Notes under the pieces: model-generated | Seen by the model: only the letters and a program-made list of their open reading frames with translations | Told to the model about the DNA's origin: nothing | Database searches by the model: none | Assembly: GCA_028095005.1 (NCBI GenBank) | Contig: CM051460.1 | Location: 235,432,742-235,496,741, forward strand | Reading direction: 5' to 3' | DNA from: Rhynchospora pubera | Lineage: Eukaryota > Streptophyta > Magnoliopsida > Poales > Cyperaceae | DNA length: 64,000 bases | Part shown: positions 19,660 to 31,605 of the stretch, piece after piece | Layout: every line of letters starts with the position of its first letter | Numbering within the stretch: position 1 is the first letter of the stretch | Program-made: the position numbers and the translations under genes

Positions 19660-19827
19660 AAGGTAACCATCAATTTCTCTCCTATTTGCTAATTCTGTGT
19701 GAAAGTATGCTTGGGACAAGCATTTGATAAGTTTGGGGGAGGGCATATAGGAGATAAATCGATTTGTGGGATGAAAAGGATATTTTTCTGTGAAAATGGG
19801 CAAATTTTTCTCGAATTTTTACTTTCT

Positions 19828-20002
19828 CTGGTCAAGTCGAACAAGCACTGGTCGAATCGAACATCTCTCTCTTGGAATTTATGCATAATTGTCTTCTCTG
19901 GTCGGTTCGAACGGGTACCTGGTCGATCCGACCAGTTCATAAAAAACTTGTTCTGTTCTACTCTTCGTTCGGTTCGAACATAGCTATGGTCGACTCGACC
20001 AG
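19828..20002 (+). repeat. Motif cluster C', duplicate of cluster C
   Basis: Same six motif copies as 7126-7300, offset 12702. Confidence 0.9.
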
Positions 20003-21145
20003 AACTTAAAATTTGCGCAATTTAGTATGATTTTGGCTTTGAAATAAGTTGGTTTTGCCTATTCTCTCGATTTGGATTTTAAATGACAACTCTCACACTG
20101 CTTGAACTTATTTTTGAGTCAAACAAAAATTTTCTCAAATGACCCTAGAATGTTTTGATATCATACTTGATCTTGCACCAATGGACCCAAACTGAAGTAT
20201 TTTCTTTGAGATTTGAATTTGATGATGGATGCCTAGAATTGTTATTTCAAACTTAGTCAATTCTCACAAGTTTTTGCCGAGTGAACTGATTTGTATTTGA
20301 CAAACTTTTGAAAGAAATTTATCGACTTTGAAAATTAAAAGATGAACTTTGTCTTGTTGAAATTGCTTTTTAATCGCTCGAATCACCAACGAGCAACAAT
20401 AAATGGGAAGTTAAATCAAATAGCGGTGAAAACGAGGACGCACTGAGGCCTTCTCCACTAACTTAACCACAAATTGGAGGGTATTGGGTTAATTACAAGC
20501 TGTCAGGAATTATAACTCAAAGTTTCGAGGTATAATTGGGGAGCTTGTAATTAATTTCTACCGGACCCGGTGCGAAAGCATTGGTAAAGGAGTTGTTGAG
20601 TATTATGGCCCAAGTGTACCGTGGCCATAGTCGAGCAACACCCGTCCAACCTCCCTAGCGCGACATGTGCTAGTAGCAAACTTAAGGCCAATGATACCGC
20701 ATTATCCTCTAGGGTGTAAAGCCCCACTGCTCGACTTGCACACACAAAAAAAAAAAATTGGTGAAAAATTGAAATTGATTTAAGAAAAGTTTATTATAGA
20801 ATTTCAGAAGTTGATAAAGGCCTTTACAATTTTTTGAGAAATATGAAAAGGAACGGGTGATTGAAATTGAGATTGCTTTTGAAATATCAAAGAGGGGCTA
20901 GAGTTCTTAATTTTGGGAAAAGATTTCACTTAGGGCCAAGAGTTGTATTGATTAAGTTGTGAACACTTGACTTGGTTTATTCTTAAAATTATTGTTTGAC
21001 TCATTTGATGAAAGTGTGAGAAAATTTTAGGCACGAGCAATTGATTTCTATGTTGATTTCTTGGTTTGAGATATGACTTGATTTAGATTTAAGTATAGTC
21101 TAAGAATCTAAGCTTAGGGCGATGCTTGAGGACACGCAAAGTTTA

Positions 21146-21159
21146 AGTTTGGGGGGATT
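21146..21159 (+). promoter_or_regulatory. Polypurine tract of the complete element
   Basis: aagtttggggggatt directly before the LTR start TGACGTAG at 21160. Confidence 0.88.
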
Positions 21160-21397
21160 TGACGTAGTCAATATTTATTGTTATTTGGACCGTACTTAGC
21201 ACTCAAAATAGACTCAAACCAATGAATTATTTGATAAATTGCTATGTTTTTCCAGGATTTGGTTCTGCCGTCGTTTCTTCTCTTCTATGTACAGGTTTTT
21301 AATGATTTCTGATGACTTTGGAGCGTATAGATGGATTCCCGACGTATTACGCACGCTAGATGACTCATTCCTAGCATTGGAGGCTTTATTCTCTCTT

Positions 21398-21584
21398 CTG
21401 GTCGACCCAAACAGATTCCTGTTCGAATCGACCTAGACTCATGGCTATCAGGCGACATCTCCTTCGTTCAGTCGATCCGACTGCCTGGCTGTTCGATCCG
21501 ACAGGACCTCACAGTGGCATGCTTGCGTGGCTGCTTTCTCTCTCTCCTGTTCGGTTCGACTGCCCACCTATTTGATCCGACCAG
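21398..21584 (+). repeat. Motif cluster D' in the 3' LTR U3
   Basis: Same six positions as cluster D (offset 12700). Two of the LTR differences fall in it: 21503 converts ccgactgg to ccgacagg, and 21573 converts ttcgatcc to ttgatcc-type, weakening the sixth copy. Confidence 0.87.
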
Positions 21585-22491
21585 GTTGCCGCCATATCAC
21601 TTATGGTAGTATTTCTTGTATGGAAATTGATTGTTATGGCAATTTCTTGCGCCCTGGTGCCCTAGCCTTCCATCCTTGCGACCTGGGATATCTATATATA
21701 CCCTTGAGGCCTGAAGAAAAGGGGATTCGCTTCTCAATACCATTTTCCACTTTTCTAAGGGCCAATTTCTCTCTTTTCCTTGGGAATCATCATCCTTGTG
21801 ACGACGGCAGTAGTGTTTCACGTGATATCTCCATCTAGCATCACTCCATCGCCTTGAAGATCGTGATCAAAAGCATAAGGAGTATTTGGTTTTATTTCTT
21901 TATGTTTTTATCTTGTGATTCGATGGGCTTGTATCTTTATTGTTGTTTATCTCTTGTTGTTTGCTTTGATACTATGTTAGGCTAGTCCTTTTTATAGCCT
22001 TAGGATTAGGAGAGTAACTCTATGTTTGGATGAAGTTAGTTTGATATGCTATGAATTGCTATGTTTTGAGACCTAGTTTATTATGAATTAATTAGTTGCT
22101 TGAGTTAATTACTTGTTGATTTCTCTAATTATCTTCTAGTTGAACAGCTGCATCTAGTAAGTCTAAGTTAGGAATAGCAAGTCTAGATTGATTTAAGTAT
22201 TTGGAGTAAATCTTAGAACCGAAAGGGGAGATTAGTTTGCATCAAAAGTGCGACTTTTAGATTAGTACAAAAGACTTCTAAATACTCTTAAGAACTCTGA
22301 TAAACTGGTTTAATGAGTTGAATTCTATACCAAAAGTTGTGAACCAATCGAGTTAAATAGGTTAGATTGTGAACAAACCAGAATCTGTTCCAACACGCGA
22401 AGGCTGAGGTTTAGGTTAGCTAGGTTAGTCCAATTAAACCTAACTCAAAACATAGTAAACATAGTAGACAAACCCAACACACCTTTACCCT

Positions 22492-22571
22492 CTGGTCGAA
22501 CCGAACAGAGATCTGGTCGAACTGAACAGACCACTGTTCGAATCGAACAGATTTGTGTTCGAATTGACCAG
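22492..22571 (+). repeat. Motif cluster E' in the 3' LTR
   Basis: Four copies at exact 21-bp steps, identical to 9792-9871. Confidence 0.92.
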
Positions 22572-22956
22572 AGAGTTAATTGTAGTTAAATTGAGAAATT
22601 AAAATGCGAAAGTATTTTGAGTTTCTAATTTAATAGCCAAACATGGATGAAATCCAATTTCTAAGGCGCCTTAAATTCTGTTAAGACCTCAAAAAGACTT
22701 TACTTTAATATTTTACTTTAGTTTGTTTGAACATCTTATTCTAAGTCCAAAAATAACCAAAAAACTTTTACAATTTGAGCACTATTTAATTACTCAAAAT
22801 CTCTTAAAATATTTTCATCTAGATTTTAATAAAAGACAAGTCCGGTATTCATTAATCCGTCCCTTGGGTTCGACCCTAAAGCTATATTCTGAACGATTAG
22901 TGAGGTTAGCTATAGGTTACAAATTTATTTGATTCCTAGGTTTTAAGCCTTCATCA

Positions 22957-23450
22957 TTAGGCAAGTCATGGGCTGAAAAATAATTAGAATAATAGTTAAA
23001 AATATGCTTGGGTTATATTATTATTGTTGATGTTCGTAAGCAGCAACAATTGTAATTAAGGGTTTTAAGTTATATTGCTAAATATTTGCATTGATATCGA
23101 TTACTCTATAGTGATCATTATTTATATTTTATGTTACCGGAGAGGCTACAAACTGAAAGAAATTTCTACTTAGATGTCTCATCATGTTGGTTAGCTGTTA
23201 GATCACTACCGATGCATTGTTTAGGATCTACATTTTATCTTTTAGGTTTTTTTCTGGTAGTACAGTTACTTTTAGGGTTGTTGTGCCAGATTAAGCCTCA
23301 ATTTTTTTTCCTTAGGTCATGTGCACTGGATTGATCTTCTTGCTTATTGCTAAGATCAATCTTTTATTTTAACAAGAAAGTTTCTTGAATTCTGGGAGAC
23401 AAAACTACTTGTAAGTGAACTTACCTGATGCTTCATATTTTGAAATTAGG
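22957..23450 (+). other. AT-rich right flank of the retrotransposon, no gene seen
   Basis: Begins ttaggcaagtcatggg right after the LTR. Looks like intron or intergenic DNA; a short ORF at 23131-23334 has no recognisable features. Confidence 0.5.
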
Positions 23451-25020
23451 AACTTTCTGATGAGATTTAAAACAACATATGCTTTTAAATTCTATGATAG
23501 CGCAAATTTGAACTATCATGAAAAGTTCACTGAAGACAAAGATCGAAAGGTAAATCATTGTGTATTTTTTCCTTTTCTTTTTGCCTTTATAAAAATAATC
23601 CTAGCTGATATTTCTTTCTCAATATCAAATTTTGAAGACAAAGATCGAAAGGTAAATCATTGTGTATTTTTTCCTTTTCTTTTTGGCTTTATAAAAATAA
23701 TCCTAGCTGATATTTCTTTCTCAATATCAAATTTTGTAGTTTCAACTGTATGTCATGTCAGTTATTGTTGTTTAATATGGCTTCATGAATATCAATTATT
23801 TTCACTTGGGCTTATATCTTTTGGTTTAGATCTGCATAAATGTTGCATTGTAAAAGATAACATTTTTTGTCAAGTTTTTATGTTAAATTGAATACTAAAA
23901 CAATGATTTCAGCTGGTATCCAATTTTGCCCCTTGATGCCTTTTTTTACCGTCTATCTTAAATTAAATACAAAAAAATTGTTTCTCTAGTTAGGGCTGGT
24001 AGATTCTAAAATGCATCTTTCATGTTTATTTAGTGTGTGTTTTGGTTTAGACTAATTAATGTAGCTTTCGTATTCCGACACTTTTTCTTTCTTGGTTTAC
24101 TGGTAATTTTTGTTTTCTATTGATATTTGGCCATTTGGCCGCACTTCTTCAATTTATGTAGATTGTAGATGTTGTGCTCATTTAATTAGTGAAACATTGA
24201 TTTTATTATTTCTTTCCAGCAATAATTTTGATGGTTATGAGCTGTCTGACAATTGTGATGGTTATGAGGTGTCTGATAAGGCTGATGATCATGAGCCTGC
24301 AGCATTACCAGAGAGGATAAAAGGGTTATTGCTTATGTTATTTTTTTCTATTTTCAAGAACTTCTATTTCTGTAGATATGACATGCAATTAAATAAGCAC
24401 ATTTGTTTTTCAACTAATTTAGTACTTCCATTTTTAAGTACTGCAATATGAACTTGACTTTTTCCATTACAAAAAGAATCCTCTTAGTTATCATATGCTA
24501 ATAAATTTTCAGTTTTGTTAGAGGTACTCAACAATTCAAACTCTGATGCTGAGCATTGATCTAATTTTGAAGAGTTGAACTGTATTTCTTTTTCTTTATG
24601 GAAGCTCAGAAAGACTATTGTCCGGTAATTCAATGGATTGCTTTAATTAATGAATTTTAATATGTTGATATATTTACTTTGTCAAACATGTTGCAAAAAA
24701 AAATTGTGTAATATTACACAAAAAGAAATTTCGTCTGGCAACAAAAGGAAACAACACCTCAATGGATGAGTTTAGTCATATGTAGGAAAAGCACCAAGTA
24801 TAATGAAAGAAAAATGTACATTGCTGGTACGAAATTAAAAAGCATCAGTTTGTTAATTTGAGCTATTTTAGAATGTTTTGTTTTGCTCATGCACGTAATA
24901 TGCTAATTTAGATATAAATTACGTCTTGCTTTATTTGATCATGTATGTGATTGTTTAGGCATATGAGGATAATTTAAACCTTAGGGCAAGGAGTCAGGGG
25001 ATGATCAGGGAACAACCATG
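23451..25020 (+). other. Exon-like pieces of an unrecognised gene, possibly decayed or captured
   Basis: Three segments look like exons. (a) About 23451-23548, ending at the donor gaaag/gtaaat, encoding RFKTTYAFKFYDSANLNYHE and then KFTEDKDRK. (b) About 24222-24328 after ttttccag-type acceptor, encoding an acidic Asp/Glu/Tyr stretch with an internal near repeat (DGYELSDNC / DGYEVSDKA) and ending near ERIK. (c) About 24959-25020 after gtttag, encoding AYEDNLNLRARSQGMIREQP and a stop. Phases of (a) and (b) do not join directly, so an exon is missing or the gene is decayed. The leader at 1200-1589 and the open piece at 2899-3048 could belong to the same unit. I do not recognise the protein. Confidence 0.35.
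23532..23735 (+). repeat. 102-bp tandem duplication spanning an exon end and splice donor
   Basis: Two copies starting at 23532 and 23634 (gaagacaaagatcgaaag then gtaaatcatt...), differing at one base (ttgcc versus ttggc). Each contains the exon end, the donor and about 80 bp of intron-like DNA, so the donor is doubled. 102 is a multiple of three and the frame stays open through both. Confidence 0.9.
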
Positions 25021-25198
25021 ACATATGAACAAATTTGTTCAGAACAATCTGTGGGTCTAATTTAGATAAATTATTAGAGATGCACCTTTCATTTCTTTGT
25101 ATTTTCATCAAGATATGTCTACTAATGTATTTTCTATGAGCCTAATGTATCTATTTTTTAATTTTTTTACTTTTAAAAAATATGAAAAATAAAACTTA

Positions 25199-25226
25199 AT
25201 CGCACGAAGCGCGATATTGTAGCTAG
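25199..25226 (+). mobile_element. Possible Helitron 3' terminus
   Basis: A short near-perfect hairpin (atcgcac gaa gcgcgat, 25199-25215) is followed 7 bases later by CTAG and then T (25223-25227), the arrangement typical of Helitron 3' ends (hairpin then CTRR, insertion before T). If real, the exon-like pieces upstream could be captured gene fragments. The 5' TC end was not found with confidence. Confidence 0.4.
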
Positions 25227-25665
25227 TTGTATACATACACGAATTAAATGGGCTTGTCTGGCCAGCTATTTGCCCTTATTAATTTTTAAATTTATTTTGC
25301 TTATTTCTTAATTTTTTTTATTTACTCTTTCTTTGGCGTGGGTCTGGCATATGGCCGTCCATGACGGATTATTTCAGCATACAACAGCTTCTGACCTGTG
25401 CTTACCATTTATTAACAAACAAAATCCAGCAATTTGTAATAAACTTTAAGCTACCTTTATTCTTTCACTAATATGGCCAACATATAATGTATCTTTAATA
25501 CAATACCTAAAAGAATTTAAACTATTTTACATCAATAATCCAAAGAATCTACAATGGTTATTCTTCCCTTTTTGTTTTTGGTCTATGACTACTCTAATGC
25601 TGTATATGTTTGATCCTAATTCCTAATTAACAAGTCAGACGTCTCTGCCCAGACATCCCATATTT

Positions 25666-28600
25666 TCAGCAAGTTGGATCAGAAGAGAGGCTGGTGATCC
25701 AGACCTGATCAGCTATCACTGCCACATCATCATCATTCTGGTGCCATGTCCACAATGCATGTGTGGAATTTACTACATAGAACCTCCCATGCCCGAAACT
25801 AGCCTCCCTAAATAGCGAAATTGCCGGCTGTGGACTCTGATAATTCTTTGCCAGGCCTTCTATGTTGCCTCCATCACCAATGGTGATGTGCACGGGTCCA
25901 CATGGGTCCGCTTTCTGGTTATACACACGTGTGAACCTCTCGTACGCATGCACATGGCCCGCAAAGACCACATCGACACCAGCCCCATGTAGCAGGGGCT
26001 CAATTGCCCTCCGCATGTCCTCCCCTTCGTTCTGGTGTGCCTCATTTGTGTTATACCATGGTGCATGGATCAATGCTATTAGCCACGGCGTTTTGTTTCG
26101 GTCAACCTGCCATGAAACAATCATATTCGAAATTTGAATCAAGTCTAACATTAGACATAACTAAGAAATATCTGCATGAACAATTAACCACCTTGGCAAG
26201 GTCAGATTGGAGCCATTTGTACTGGTCGGAATCAGTTCCATAGTCTGCATAGAACCCAAGCATGATGACATGAACTGATGATGCAACATCAAATGAGTAG
26301 AAAAGGTTTGAAGGCGATGATGAGAGGGAAAACGGCATTGTCCACCGGGCGTTGTATGCAACAAATGGCTTGGGGTGTATCAGTGGGATTTTCTCTATCT
26401 CGTGGTTGCCTTGAGTGACCATCCATGGACGCGCACTGGCTAATGGCTCAACTAGTCGGCCAAAGTTGTCCCAGTAAGACTGGAAATAATCGACATATGA
26501 CAGATCACCAGGCAGAAGAAGCATGTCGTAAGGCATCGCACCGATGTGATCGAGTGTTGTTTGGGTCCAACCTGTTTGGCCTAAATCACCTGTTGATTAA
26601 TGTAAGTACAGTGATCATCAGCTTTACATGGGGTGAACTGTTAATTATTCTTAGTTAAGAGTAACAGAAAAGACTATTAACATTCTTAGTTGAGATTAAC
26701 AGAGGAAAATCTCATTTTTGTGGCAAAGAGAGTCCAAATATGAGAAAAGGGATTGTTAGTCAATCAAAGTCATATTAATTAATGTGCGGTGTGCCGGTTT
26801 CTGTCTAATTTGGGTAGGTTTAGTTACCATATGCATTCTTATGTTGAATCTATGGAGTATGCATCTTTCAAATTTCTATAATGCTTATTGTACAGAGATC
26901 CATCAAGTGAGCCCCGAGGACATTAATTAGCTTCAATTCATTAGATGTTTATCTGCTGTGATTTCATGGTTTGACTTAGGGATGTGTTGACCCGCTGCTA
27001 GGTCGCTACGTTGTGGGAACTAAATATCATTGTCCAGACTCTTAATTAAGAAGCGAACAAAGAGGCTATTTCTTGTATTATACCCATTAATTAGAGCAAT
27101 GTCATAACTCATATGGCATAGAAAATCAGCATGCCATATGACACTGCTCAACAAATAGAGTTCTTTAGTTACTTGCAAGAAACAAACTACAGCTGAACTA
27201 GGATTCGCTAGCACAAAGTATAAATGATAAGACCCAAATATACTTAACACCAATAAATAAAAGTTGTTCCAATATATACTAATATTGTGAAGTTAATTTA
27301 GATAAACAGATATAAAGGTGCAACAAGAGGCCCAATCTCTTTTTTGCCTGTAAGACTAACAAAGTACCTGATTCCTTTCGTCATTTATTGTTTTGAATCA
27401 ACAAGAATTTGTAGGCTGAAATCAATTACAAATGGATGTATCACACCAGCTTGCAGAATATGTTTCCAGAGAGACAAGTTTTCTGATTATTTTGTTTCAA
27501 ATAGCAGATATAGCAAAGAAAATGAACTAATGACCAATATTTTTGTGTTTCTTTTGTAATACCAAATTTTAGAAGTAATAGCTAAAATTTTTATTTGCAG
27601 AAAACAATTTAAAAAGAAACTTCAATCAATGAGATGTCAACTTAAATAATTACCTACTACAACAAAATTGATAGGCAGATTAGAAGGCGGAGTCTTGAAG
27701 GAGAACTCTTTCGATGAACTCCCGCTGCATCTGTAGTAATAAACCGTATCAGGATCCAATGGCCCGATAATGACATCATGTATTTGGCCTGATTTGTACA
27801 GCAGATATGAATACGAGGTTGTGTTGCCATTTGCGGAAGAGGAGTACTTTCCTGGGGATGTGCCATATTCTACAGTCGCTGGTGCATCTCTCTTTGTGAT
27901 CCATGAGACTCTCATGTTGTTGGTACCAACAATCGAGACGTGCACCTACCATCCAAAACTTGAAGTTAAGAATAGAACTTGCAAACATGCATTTCTGAAT
28001 AGAAGTTAATTAAAAAATTGAGTATATTAACTTGTAATTGTGAGTGTTTCTTGTTAATTGTGAAATTAAAAGAATTCCTGTGGGTTCAAACATAAAAATG
28101 AACAATATGAAAACATGCATTGTCTTGACAAATGATAACCAACCTAAATTGAACATCAAAACAAATGTTAACTTTAATAAGATCAAAAAGTTTCATCTGT
28201 AAATTAGTCAACTTAGATGATTTTCACACGTAGCTATCAATGGGTCATCTTTTTGTACGGTAATGAATGGTGGAAATTATATTACAACTTACAAGGCATC
28301 TGCAAAAACAGAAGTAGAGGCGTTCAATTCAATATAGACTTGCCAAGTACAGATAAGTTTGACAGAATAATTCTAGCTAACTAGCTAGAGAAGTGAAAAA
28401 CAACAACACTGACAGAAGCACACATTGTATAGATAGAAGGCAAAGGTTCCTTTTGGGTGTGCATGTTGTGCTAATTTATGTACACAAAAGCAAGATTAAA
28501 TTAGGTAATCAAAATATCAAGTTATGCAACTATTGACCTTCTTTACTTGATGTACCTATTGGATCTAAGAAACCCGAAACCTTATAAACTTGAATTATTA

Positions 28601-30468
28601 ACCTTTTTGTTTGAAGATAAATTGGGGATCAAGTCTCCCAATTTATTTTTAATTAAATGTCTATAAAGACCTCCAACCAGGTTTCGGGTTCTTTTGAATT
28701 ATTAACCTTTTAAAATAAATCTTTTTTTAGTAAAAAAAAGTTGGCTAATAAGATTGGAACTTTCATGACAAATCAATATAGATCTATCTTAGCCTGAAAA
28801 CAGAAAAATAAATAATAAATAAAAATTCTGTTGCTTTCAGGCAAGAATGCAAGACACACCAATCCCAGCCACAAGCCCACAAAGTATCTAGGCGGTCCCC
28901 TGGTCTGTTTTCTGAGAAACATTTCCTAATCAAGTTATGATATGGAAAGCAACGATGGTTTAATCAAGTTATGATCTCGTTGGAAAATGGAATAGGACCA
29001 GCATGACAGGTTCCCTGGTTTCAAACGGAACAGCAAAATTCTTTCTAACTTGAACATCAGGTCGGCAGATAAAACTTGATGTCGTGTTAGGCTGGGATTT
29101 CTAGATACTTCAGTTAGAGCTTGAAGTGTGCACTCAATTGCTTCAGATAGTGAAGTTCCATCTAAACGGGATTGAAAATTTCTACTATAGTTGTAAAAAA
29201 AAATTATATTATACAAACGCAAGTTTCCGCTTTTTTTAACTTAAGTATTTGAAATTGCTAAATTTAATCTTTAGGTACACCAAAAAAACAATAATAGTCA
29301 GGCTGAAATTTCAAATTTCAGCATTAACTAATATTCACCACGAAAAGAGGCTTAAAAAAAAAAAAATCAGATATCCTTGAAGGTGCTATAATGGGGATTT
29401 TATATGCAAATCGTAACGAAGGAAAATAGTTATTCCGGTAATTTCTGTTGATATTGTTGTAATTTTTATAGCTACTTATAGTTACTCTTGTTATTTCAAA
29501 ATGACAATACAAATTCTATATATTGTTTTAAATTATATTGTATATCTTTATATTTATCATGTTATTACTGTTAACTCTATTGTTATTGTCGTCATTTGTT
29601 ACAGCTGCTATATATACTTACTAGATTGAGATTGTTAATTTAAGATAGCAATATAAATAGTATATCTATATTCAGATCATTCCCACACCAACCCTCAGTA
29701 AATTACTAATCTAATGGAATTCCTTTAATTCTAAAAGAAAATTATTCTGCATCTTTTTCGGAAATTCAACTTAAAATATTAGTCAGGCCCAAAACTCAAA
29801 GCTATTTGTACTCATCTAACAGCGGAATATACCAACAAAAAATAATATGAATATTTTTCCTTGGAGGTTGAAACTGGAAAATGGTGTTACCCGGGGGAGG
29901 CCCACCATGTAAAGTTCACAATTAGCTGTGTTTGGTTGGAATTTAGTACTGCTAGTACTGCGCACCAACTTTTTGGATTTTATAACTGTTATTTTCTCAC
30001 CTGCTTTCTCAATTTCCATGAAAGTTTCAAACCATGGAACAGTTTTGATGACAAGAATCACAAGGCCATACATTTGCAACTTTTTCTTATAATTTGATAC
30101 TAAATTTGAATACAAAATACCAAAAATTATATATTTTTTGGTACTAAATTTAGTCTTTCTCAGCAAAATCTTAGTTGGATAGAAGGATAAGCATTCCCTA
30201 CTGCTTCCGTGTCTCCTCTTATCTACCATCTTGAAGCTTACAAGTTACAAATTATACTATACTAGCATGCAACAAAAAGGGTAAAAAGGGTGGTACGAGA
30301 GAGATGTACCTGTTGAGGAGAGGTGCCATCGGAATCGTCTGTGTCAGGGACAGAGACCAAATCTCTGGCATGAGGTCGCTGGTAAGAATGAGAGCACAAC
30401 ACTATTCCAAGCGACAGAAGTAGAACAAATGCCACAGATGGAGAAAACATAACCTCCATTGTTTTCAA
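25666..30468 (-). CDS. Purple acid phosphatase, gene 1 (four exons, 429 aa)
   Basis: Exons on the reverse strand: 30310-30468, 27654-27945, 26192-26589, 25666-26106; all introns GT-AG and phases consistent (1290 nt). The start at 30468 (MKTMEVMF) has an alternative at 30459 (MEVMF); either gives a signal peptide ending near LCSH, so the product is secretory. Fibronectin-like N-terminal domain (VHVSIVGTNNMRVSWIT), then the metallophosphoesterase core with all five metal-ligand blocks: VVGDLGQT, LPGDLSYVD, QGNHE, ALIHAPW and GHVHAYER. This dinuclear Fe(III)-metal enzyme hydrolyses phosphate monoesters; the closest described plant group is the roughly 430-aa PAP18/20/21/22 type linked to phosphate scavenging. 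Unlike genes 2-4 it has an intron after LAK and none at HR/W or HAYERF, and ends SLSSDPTC with no KDEL. N-glycosylation sequons include NTT, NKT and NST. Confidence 0.93.
28567..28693. mobile_element. Small inverted-repeat (MITE-like) element in intron 1 of phosphatase gene 1
   Basis: Ends aagaaacccgaaacct and aggtttcgggttctt are inverted copies (one mismatch), with gaattattaaccttt repeated next to both ends. About 127 bp, no coding capacity. Intron 1 otherwise (27946-30309) is AT-rich without other recognisable content. Confidence 0.5.
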
Positions 30469-31405
30469 AGTAGAGGGAGAGGGAGAAGAGAGAAAATTGA
30501 AAGTCAGAGGTTGTATGATTGTATCCCTTCCTCTCTTCTTTCTTTTATAGGAGAGTGGGAAACTAAAAGGGGATTAATCATGAGACGGTGCCATCTTAAA
30601 ATGAGAACGTGTATTAATTGGAATTAAGGAAACAGTGGTACTAACTACTAAGGGACAAGCATCGCACAAATCTAGGATTCATTTTAGTAAGCGCCTGAAG
30701 TTTCGTGTATCAATTGTCTTGTGGCCACGTATGTAGCGAGTGGATTTTAAGTCTTGAGCAATTCGTATTATTTAAGAACAAAACTCAAGGGAGAGTAATT
30801 GCATAGTGTCTAATTTCGCGTTTGAAATATTAATATTATATTCTTAATTTAGTATCTAATCTTTAGTGTACTCACCTAAAAAATAGTACTGATGTATTTC
30901 AAGAAACAATTAATTCTTAAGATATACTGAACTAGTTTAATTTGTTTATTATTTAAATAATGAAATGCCAAGAAAACTTATTCACTTACAGATGTATTCC
31001 AACTTAGAGCAATCATTAAAAAGATTTGTGCTTTAAATAGAACTTTTTATTTGAGAAATGCCCATTTTTCTGATAATTTTCAATAAGATTCTTGCAGTTA
31101 CAGAAACATGTATGTTAAACATTATTATTTTTTTTTCATAGCTTAAAAGTACTAGATACTTGTAGTTTAATCAATTGAATTAAATAGTTTGAAAGGCAGT
31201 GCGCTTTTCACATATTGCGTTATTAGCTGACTAATTCCATTAAACAAAATAAAGTTCATAAAAACACTGAGCGGGAAAGATTATAAGTAAAAATTGATAA
31301 TTTACAACCACATTTTAATTTAATTAAAAATATATATATCAACAACTCCGTAATAATCTGATTAATATCCCGCATAATTTTTGTGTTCATCAATAAGAAA
31401 AATAT
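30469..31405. other. Upstream region of phosphatase gene 1
   Basis: AT-rich. A TATA-like tcttttatag lies on the reverse strand near 30540-30550, about 80 bp upstream of the ATG, with a CT/GA-rich leader between. No ORF or repeat of note further out. Confidence 0.4.
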
Positions 31406-31605
31406 GGCCCTGATCAAAATGGTTTTTTCACTGGATTTCAATTCAATTCAATTCAATTGATTTCATAGAATTTCGCTGGACCTAATTACATAAGAATTCT
31501 AATCAAATGACACGAAATTCGTTCATTTTGATCAAGAATTTTCCAACTAAATGAAATAAAATAAAATCCCATGTTAAAAAAAAAAAAGAAATTTTGATCA
31601 GGGCC
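31406..31605. mobile_element. MITE copy 1 (15-bp perfect terminal inverted repeats)
   Basis: Begins ggccctgatcaaaat and ends attttgatcagggcc, exact inverted copies. 200 bp, AT-rich, no ORF. Internal sequence (ctggatttcattt..., aatcaaatgacacgaaatt, gatcaagaa..ttcca) matches copy 2 at 32749. Confidence 0.8.

Larger units (their letters stand above)
19660..21159 (+). other. 3' UTR of the complete Athila element
   Basis: Non-coding counterpart of 6958-8459: internal purine tract at 19729-19743, motif cluster C' at 19828-20002, GC-richer block at about 20390-20745, polypurine tract at 21146-21159. Nearly identical to the upstream copy up to about 20750 and then slightly more diverged. Confidence 0.75.
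8460..22956 (+). mobile_element. Complete Athila-lineage Ty3/gypsy LTR retrotransposon (14.5 kb)
   Basis: Order: LTR, tRNA-Asp primer site, gag, protease, reverse transcriptase, RNase H, integrase, ORF3, ORF4, polypurine tract, LTR. The integrase has no chromodomain and extra ORFs follow pol, which together with the tRNA-Asp primer site fits the Athila clade. The LTRs differ by about 9 substitutions plus a small terminal difference in 1.8 kb, nearly all C/T-type transitions as expected of methylated DNA. With a substitution rate near 1.3e-8 per site per year (an assumed plant rate) this is roughly 0.2 million years. No target site duplication can be checked at the left because another element copy abuts it. 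Two nonsense codons in gag make it probably non-autonomous as it stands. Confidence 0.93.
21160..22956 (+). repeat. 3' LTR, 1797 bp
   Basis: TG...CA ends (TGACGTAG to ATCA). Differs from the 5' LTR at about nine bases, including 8601/21301, 8803/21503 and 8873/21573, and in the last bases (ccttttatca versus ccttcatca). Carries motif clusters D' (21398-21584) and E' (22492-22571) and a TATA box at 21693-21700. Confidence 0.92.

Noticed and set aside
3180..22957. ATCAT at both outer junctions of the retrotransposon block (3180-3184 and 22953-22957) as a target site duplication
   Set aside because: The right LTR ends ...ATCA at 22956, so the right ATCAT is mostly element sequence; and the left border is a truncation inside ORF3, where no duplication is expected.
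26004..26243. Short ORFs antisense to phosphatase gene 1 exons
   Set aside because: They are shadows of the verified exons in other frames.
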